Assembly: GCA_013696265.1 (NCBI GenBank)
Contig: JACCYX010000158.1
Span: 1-8,450 of the forward strand
DNA: 8,450 bases
Origin: Chloroflexia bacterium
GTDB taxonomy: Bacteria; Chloroflexota; Chloroflexia; Thermomicrobiales; UBA6265
Direction: 5' to 3'
This document shows positions 5,049 to 8,450 of this stretch, in pieces. Numbering within the stretch: the first letter of the stretch is position 1; every line of letters begins with the position of its first letter. The notes under the pieces were generated by a model. It saw only the letters and a list, made by a program, of their open reading frames with translations. It had not been told where the DNA came from and searched no databases. The position numbers and the translations under genes were made by a program.

Positions 5049-7670
5049 ATGACCGAACGGCCATTCGCACCCTGGACCCGTCGCCGGCTGCTCCAGAACG
5101 CCGGGGCCCTGACCGTTGCCAGCACGGTGGCCCACTCGCTTGCGGCCACAGGCCCCGCCCTCTCCGCCCCGGCGAGCACCATATCGGTGAGCACCAGTCC
5201 GGCGTTCACCCTCGCCCAATCCGCTCCGCTGGCCGATGCCGTCGGCGCGGTGTGCGCGCGGCTGGCGCCCGGCGGCTGGCGCGGCCTGCTCTTGCGGGTG
5301 ACCGGCAACGAGTTGGACATCGAGGCCGCCGACCTTCCGGCGATGCTGGCGCAACCGCTGGCGACGATCGATCGCACGGTCCCTGGATTCGAGGATTTCG
5401 CGCTCGAGGGCACGCGCGGCATCGAGCCGGGGAGTCCGGCCCGGAGCCTGCTCTACCATGCCCTGGCCTCGCCGAATGTCTTCCAGGATGCCGATGGGGC
5501 GGTGTTGTCGCTTTTCCCGACCCCCGCCGAACTTGAAGCGGTGGAGAATTACGTCTACGCGGCCGCCCAGCCCTCGCTCGACGACATTCGGGGGCGGGCG
5601 GGCGGCGATCCGCTGGGCGTGGTCGTTTTCGCCCTGGAATACCGGCCGGGCCGGGAGACGGTCCACCAGAAGCACGCCGACCTCTGCTTCTCGCGCACCG
5701 GTCACGCCCGGCTGGGGACCGCCGCCGCCCGGTACGATGCGCAACGGCGGGAATTCCTGCCGGTCCTCGGGGACGATCCGTATGCCTTTCCGGTGCAACC
5801 CGCCCGGTACGCCGCCTACCTGGCCGTCCAGCGACGGGCCGACCCGGCCTCGTTCGGTCCGCTCCGGGCCACCGACGACGATCAAGACCGGCTCTTCTGG
5901 GTGCCCCTGCACAAGCTCTTCGACGGCCCGGAGAGCATCCAGGGGCTCGATCTCACAGTTGAACTGACGGTTGGCCACGTCAACGAGAAGCTGCGTCGCT
6001 TCCATCAGCAGTTGAACAGTGGCGGGTTCTCCACCGGCTGGAACGAACCGGATATCGAGCAGTTCCCCTTCGTGATCACCGGTGACGTGCTGGCACCGTT
6101 CTCGGACGAGCCTGGGTACGGGACAGGCTGGGTGATGCCGCAGGCACACCCGCTGGTTGAACCGGCCGTCTACCAGGGCAAGCCGCTCACCTTCTTCTAC
6201 TCGAAGGAGCTCGCGGCGAACGCGGCGAGCCTCTATTTCTCGGGGCTTCAAGTGCTCGAAGCGCCACCCTACGATCCGCTCGGACCCGAACGAACCCAGT
6301 ACCTGCCGGAAAACATGCCGGGTCAGAACCAAACGGCGCCCAACTATCTGACCGGCATCGGGCCCGATGTCGGGCGAAGCGCGCCAGAGTACCTAAACGT
6401 ACGGCGCCGGGTGGGCAGCGACGGCACCGAAGAAAACCTGAACGACCTTCCCGACGTGCTCGAGCTGGTGCAAGAGGGCGGATACTGGGCGCGTCACTTC
6501 ATCGACTATTCCGCCGATGGCTGGGTCTCGGCGCGCTGCGTTGCCCTGGATACCGAGGTTTCACGCCGGGTAGCAGCCTATTCGATGATTTCCCCACCCA
6601 GCTTCTATCCCTACACCAACCAGCGGGAACTGACGGAGTGGGCGGAAACCGGGGTGCCAGAGGGGCTTCGGGAAGGGCTCTGGGCGATTCCGCCCCGCCC
6701 CCTCTCCGACCGGCGCCTGGCGGCCAATATCCATCTCCCGGCCGGCTTCGACATCGATGACGTCACCGTGACGGCGCTTGTGTCGCACCCCTCCACCGTC
6801 GGAGCGGGCCAGAGCGGGGAACCGGCGACTTTCGTGCGCCGGCACCTGCTGTTGCCGGATGGAGCCGCCGGCCTGTTCGATCCCGGTTGGGATGTGAGCC
6901 AGGACCGCACGGAGGACAACCGCTTCTTCCTGGAAAGCTACGGCTTGGGCACACCGTTCGTGGAAGACGTCAAGCTCTGCGCCTCGCTGAGTACATATTG
7001 GCCCGGGGTTTCTCCGGATAGTTCACGCGAGTTCCAGCCAGACAAGGAAGCCGTGGGAACCGTGCAAGCCTGGCCCACGATCGCGCCGATGACCGATGCG
7101 GAGATTGGAGCGGCCGCGACGGCGGAAGGTGACTATCTGCCCTGGGACGGCATTCAGGGACCCGTGGCGGCGACCGTCGACGGCCGGTCGTTCGCGGACT
7201 ACCCGGATATCTTCCATGCGGATTACCTGGAGACGTTCACGGCCTTCACGGCGTCGCTGACGGGCGCCGTGGATCACGAGGAATACACGGCCCGCGTCCT
7301 GGCGATGGCGCAGGTCTACTGGTCGCTCGGCATCCGCTACGCCGACTACGGAGATCGGTACGACCTCGGCGAGGCGCTTGACCGGTTCCAGGGCGCGAAA
7401 TCGGCCTGGGCCGTGCTCTCCTTCCGCGCCGTGACCGAACGGGACGAGGAACTGACCACCGCCGAAGCGAGTTCGGGGGTCGACCTCTCGCTCGACCGGC
7501 TCTACCGCTTCCACCTTTTCACCTGGGGCGGCGAGGACCGGCATCCGGAGGACGTGCGGCGGATTCTCGTGGCGATGGAAGAACAGGTGGTCGCCTACAC
7601 CGACCTGACAAACGTCCTCGTCGGCCGGGCGGACGGCGCCTGGGAGTACCACGAACCACCAACGAGGTAG
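5049..7670 (+). CDS. LodA-like CTQ-dependent quinoprotein oxidase, Tat-exported
   Basis: The 873-aa product resembles LodA/GoxA enzymes, which use a cysteine tryptophylquinone cofactor to oxidise amino acids (lysine epsilon-amine in LodA, glycine in GoxA) and release ammonia and hydrogen peroxide. The N-terminus has a twin-arginine signal (TRRRLLQ at 10-16, hydrophobic run to about 33, Ala-rich likely cleavage near 40). SRTGHARLGT (215-224) corresponds to the IGIARLG-type motif near the LodA N-terminus, so about 170 residues form an extra N-terminal region after the signal. FFLESYGLGTPF leads into EDVKLCASLSTYWPG, where Asp640 and Cys644 match the Asp512/Cys516 pair of LodA. LPWDG contains Trp699, the likely partner Trp (581 in LodA). 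The Cys-Trp distance is 55 here and 65 in LodA. Substrate specificity cannot be deduced. The gene is 3 bp upstream of a LodB-like flavoprotein gene, which supports the assignment. Confidence 0.85.
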   Translation: MTERPFAPWTRRRLLQNAGALTVASTVAHSLAATGPALSAPASTISVSTSPAFTLAQSAPLADAVGAVCARLAPGGWRGLLLRVTGNELDIEAADLPAMLAQPLATIDRTVPGFEDFALEGTRGIEPGSPARSLLYHALASPNVFQDADGAVLSLFPTPAELEAVENYVYAAAQPSLDDIRGRAGGDPLGVVVFALEYRPGRETVHQKHADLCFSRTGHARLGTAAARYDAQRREFLPVLGDDPYAFPVQPARYAAYLAVQRRADPASFGPLRATDDDQDRLFWVPLHKLFDGPESIQGLDLTVELTVGHVNEKLRRFHQQLNSGGFSTGWNEPDIEQFPFVITGDVLAPFSDEPGYGTGWVMPQAHPLVEPAVYQGKPLTFFYSKELAANAASLYFSGLQVLEAPPYDPLGPERTQYLPENMPGQNQTAPNYLTGIGPDVGRSAPEYLNVRRRVGSDGTEENLNDLPDVLELVQEGGYWARHFIDYSADGWVSARCVALDTEVSRRVAAYSMISPPSFYPYTNQRELTEWAETGVPEGLREGLWAIPPRPLSDRRLAANIHLPAGFDIDDVTVTALVSHPSTVGAGQSGEPATFVRRHLLLPDGAAGLFDPGWDVSQDRTEDNRFFLESYGLGTPFVEDVKLCASLSTYWPGVSPDSSREFQPDKEAVGTVQAWPTIAPMTDAEIGAAATAEGDYLPWDGIQGPVAATVDGRSFADYPDIFHADYLETFTAFTASLTGAVDHEEYTARVLAMAQVYWSLGIRYADYGDRYDLGEALDRFQGAKSAWAVLSFRAVTERDEELTTAEASSGVDLSLDRLYRFHLFTWGGEDRHPEDVRRILVAMEEQVVAYTDLTNVLVGRADGAWEYHEPPTR
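7664..7667 (+). promoter_or_regulatory. Shine-Dalgarno GAGG for the LodB-like gene, inside the LodA-like 3' end
   Basis: GAGG lies 6 nt before the ATG at 7674 and directly before the TAG stop of the preceding gene. It supports this start and tight co-translation of the pair. Confidence 0.65.
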
Positions 7671-7673
7671 CGG

Positions 7674-8450
7674 ATGACCGGTTCCCTGCCCGCGGCGGTG
7701 GATGTCGTCGTCGTTGGCGGCGGACCGGCGGGCGCCGCGACGGCGATCTGGTGTGCCCAGCGTGGGCTGCGGGTGGTCGTCATCGAGCGGGCACGCTTTC
7801 CGCGTCACCGCCCCGGCGAGACCCTGGCGCCGGGAGTCGAACCGCTGTTCCGGCAGCTCGGGGTCGGCGACGCGGTAAAACGGGCCGGTTTCACGCGCCA
7901 CCCCGGCGCCTGGGTCACGTGGTCCGGTCCGCGCCGCTTCGACGCGTACGGAGCCGATGCCGACGGCCCCTGGCTGGGGTTCCAGGCTCCCCGCGATCGG
8001 CTGGACCACATCCTGCTCAAGGCCGCGGCCGAGGCGGGAGCTGTGGTCTGCCAGCCGTCCCGTGCCGCAAGCCCCATCATTGAGGACGGGCGGGTGGTGG
8101 GCGTGACGACGGCCGATCGGCCGATCACGGCGGCCTGGGTCGTCGACGCCGGTGGTGGCCGGCACTGGCTCGCCCGGCGCCTGGGCGTGCCCCGCCGGTT
8201 CGCCTCCTCACCGTTGATCGCTCGCTACGGGTACATGCGAGGGAGCGATCCCGCCAGCGACGGTCTCCCGGAGATCGTCGCCGATGAGTCCGGGTGGACA
8301 TGGACCGCGCCGATCGCCCCCGGCCTGCACCACTGGACCCGGCTCTCGTTTTCGGACGGCGATCCCTGGCGGGTCCGGCCGCCCCAACGCTTCGAGGGCC
8401 TGACGCCGCTGGACCGGACCCGCGGGGCTGACGTGACCTGGCGCATCGTC
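7674..8450 (+). CDS. LodB-like FAD-dependent oxidoreductase (CTQ biogenesis), N-terminal part
   Basis: The 259 codons present encode the front of a flavoprotein of the halogenase/monooxygenase superfamily. The FAD-binding Rossmann motif VVVVGGGPAGAATA is at 11-24, with Glu38 ending the second strand (VVVIER) to bind the ribose. The RPGETL motif at 46-51 is typical of LodB and tryptophan-halogenase relatives. PRDRLDHILLKAA (about 108-120) and WVVDAGGGR (155-163, in place of the usual D-A-S/T-G) follow. In Marinomonas, LodB is required for active, CTQ-containing LodA. Its position 3 bp after a LodA-like gene gives the same inference here: cytoplasmic maturation of the partner before Tat export. 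No signal peptide is seen. The right edge cuts the gene; the family is about 370-500 residues, so a third or more is missing. A general FAD monooxygenase is the alternative, made less likely by the neighbour. Confidence 0.82.
   Translation, partial: MTGSLPAAVDVVVVGGGPAGAATAIWCAQRGLRVVVIERARFPRHRPGETLAPGVEPLFRQLGVGDAVKRAGFTRHPGAWVTWSGPRRFDAYGADADGPWLGFQAPRDRLDHILLKAAAEAGAVVCQPSRAASPIIEDGRVVGVTTADRPITAAWVVDAGGGRHWLARRLGVPRRFASSPLIARYGYMRGSDPASDGLPEIVADESGWTWTAPIAPGLHHWTRLSFSDGDPWRVRPPQRFEGLTPLDRTRGADVTWRIV

Noticed and set aside
4962..6332. 456-codon minus-strand frame over the LodA-like gene
   Set aside because: Long antisense frame with Arg/Gly-rich, motif-free translation; the plus strand carries a recognised family with signal peptide and ribosome binding site.
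7023..8165. 380-codon minus-strand frame over the LodA-like/LodB-like junction
   Set aside because: It is antisense to two recognised genes and shows no domain or ribosome binding site.
1..8450. CRISPR arrays, tRNA or rRNA genes, insertion sequences
   Set aside because: No regularly spaced repeats, cloverleaf-like segment, rRNA-like sequence or transposase/integrase motif was seen on either strand.

Overview
The window is high-GC bacterial chromosome (hand-counted blocks of 70-77% GC in the flanks) with an AT-richer insert near the left end (37-53% GC in sampled blocks). The exported protein at 2841-3881 begins its mature part with Ala/Thr/Pro/Val-rich linkers (QDATPVATPT and similar). This habit, together with the GC content, suggests a Chloroflexota relative, perhaps class Thermomicrobia. 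That placement is inference; no marker RNA is present.

Left to right: (1) 1-783, minus strand, the N-terminal 261 codons of the tRNA-modification GTPase MnmE, running off the left edge. (2) 826-2536, minus strand, a tight three-gene cassette: a TIGR04255-family protein, a 120-aa protein with no recognisable family, and a 189-aa protein with a QSCDL motif. Gene 2's ribosome binding site overlaps the stop codon of gene 1, and genes 2 and 3 share a TGATG stop/start. The cassette is AT-richer than its surroundings and ends 42 bp before mnmE, in the same direction. It looks horizontally acquired, its function is unknown, and it is the best candidate here for an undescribed system. (3) 2537-2840, a gene-free junction. 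(4) 2841-3881, minus strand, a secreted protein with two tandem SnoaL-like (NTF2-fold) domains. (5) 4067-4591, plus strand, a small P-loop adenylate-kinase-like/FlaR-like NTPase, divergent from (4). (6) 4592-5048, a 457-bp gene-free leader with several inverted repeats. (7) 5049-7670, plus strand, a Tat-exported LodA-like quinoprotein oxidase with candidate CTQ residues, followed after 3 bp by (8) 7674-8450, plus strand, the LodB-like flavoprotein, cut by the right edge.

Genes 7 and 8 form a coherent unit. In studied systems the LodB flavoprotein is needed to build the cysteine tryptophylquinone (CTQ) cofactor inside LodA, which then oxidises an amino acid and releases hydrogen peroxide. The twin-arginine signal here fits cofactor maturation in the cytoplasm before export of the folded enzyme. 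The cassette in (2) has no visible link to the other genes.
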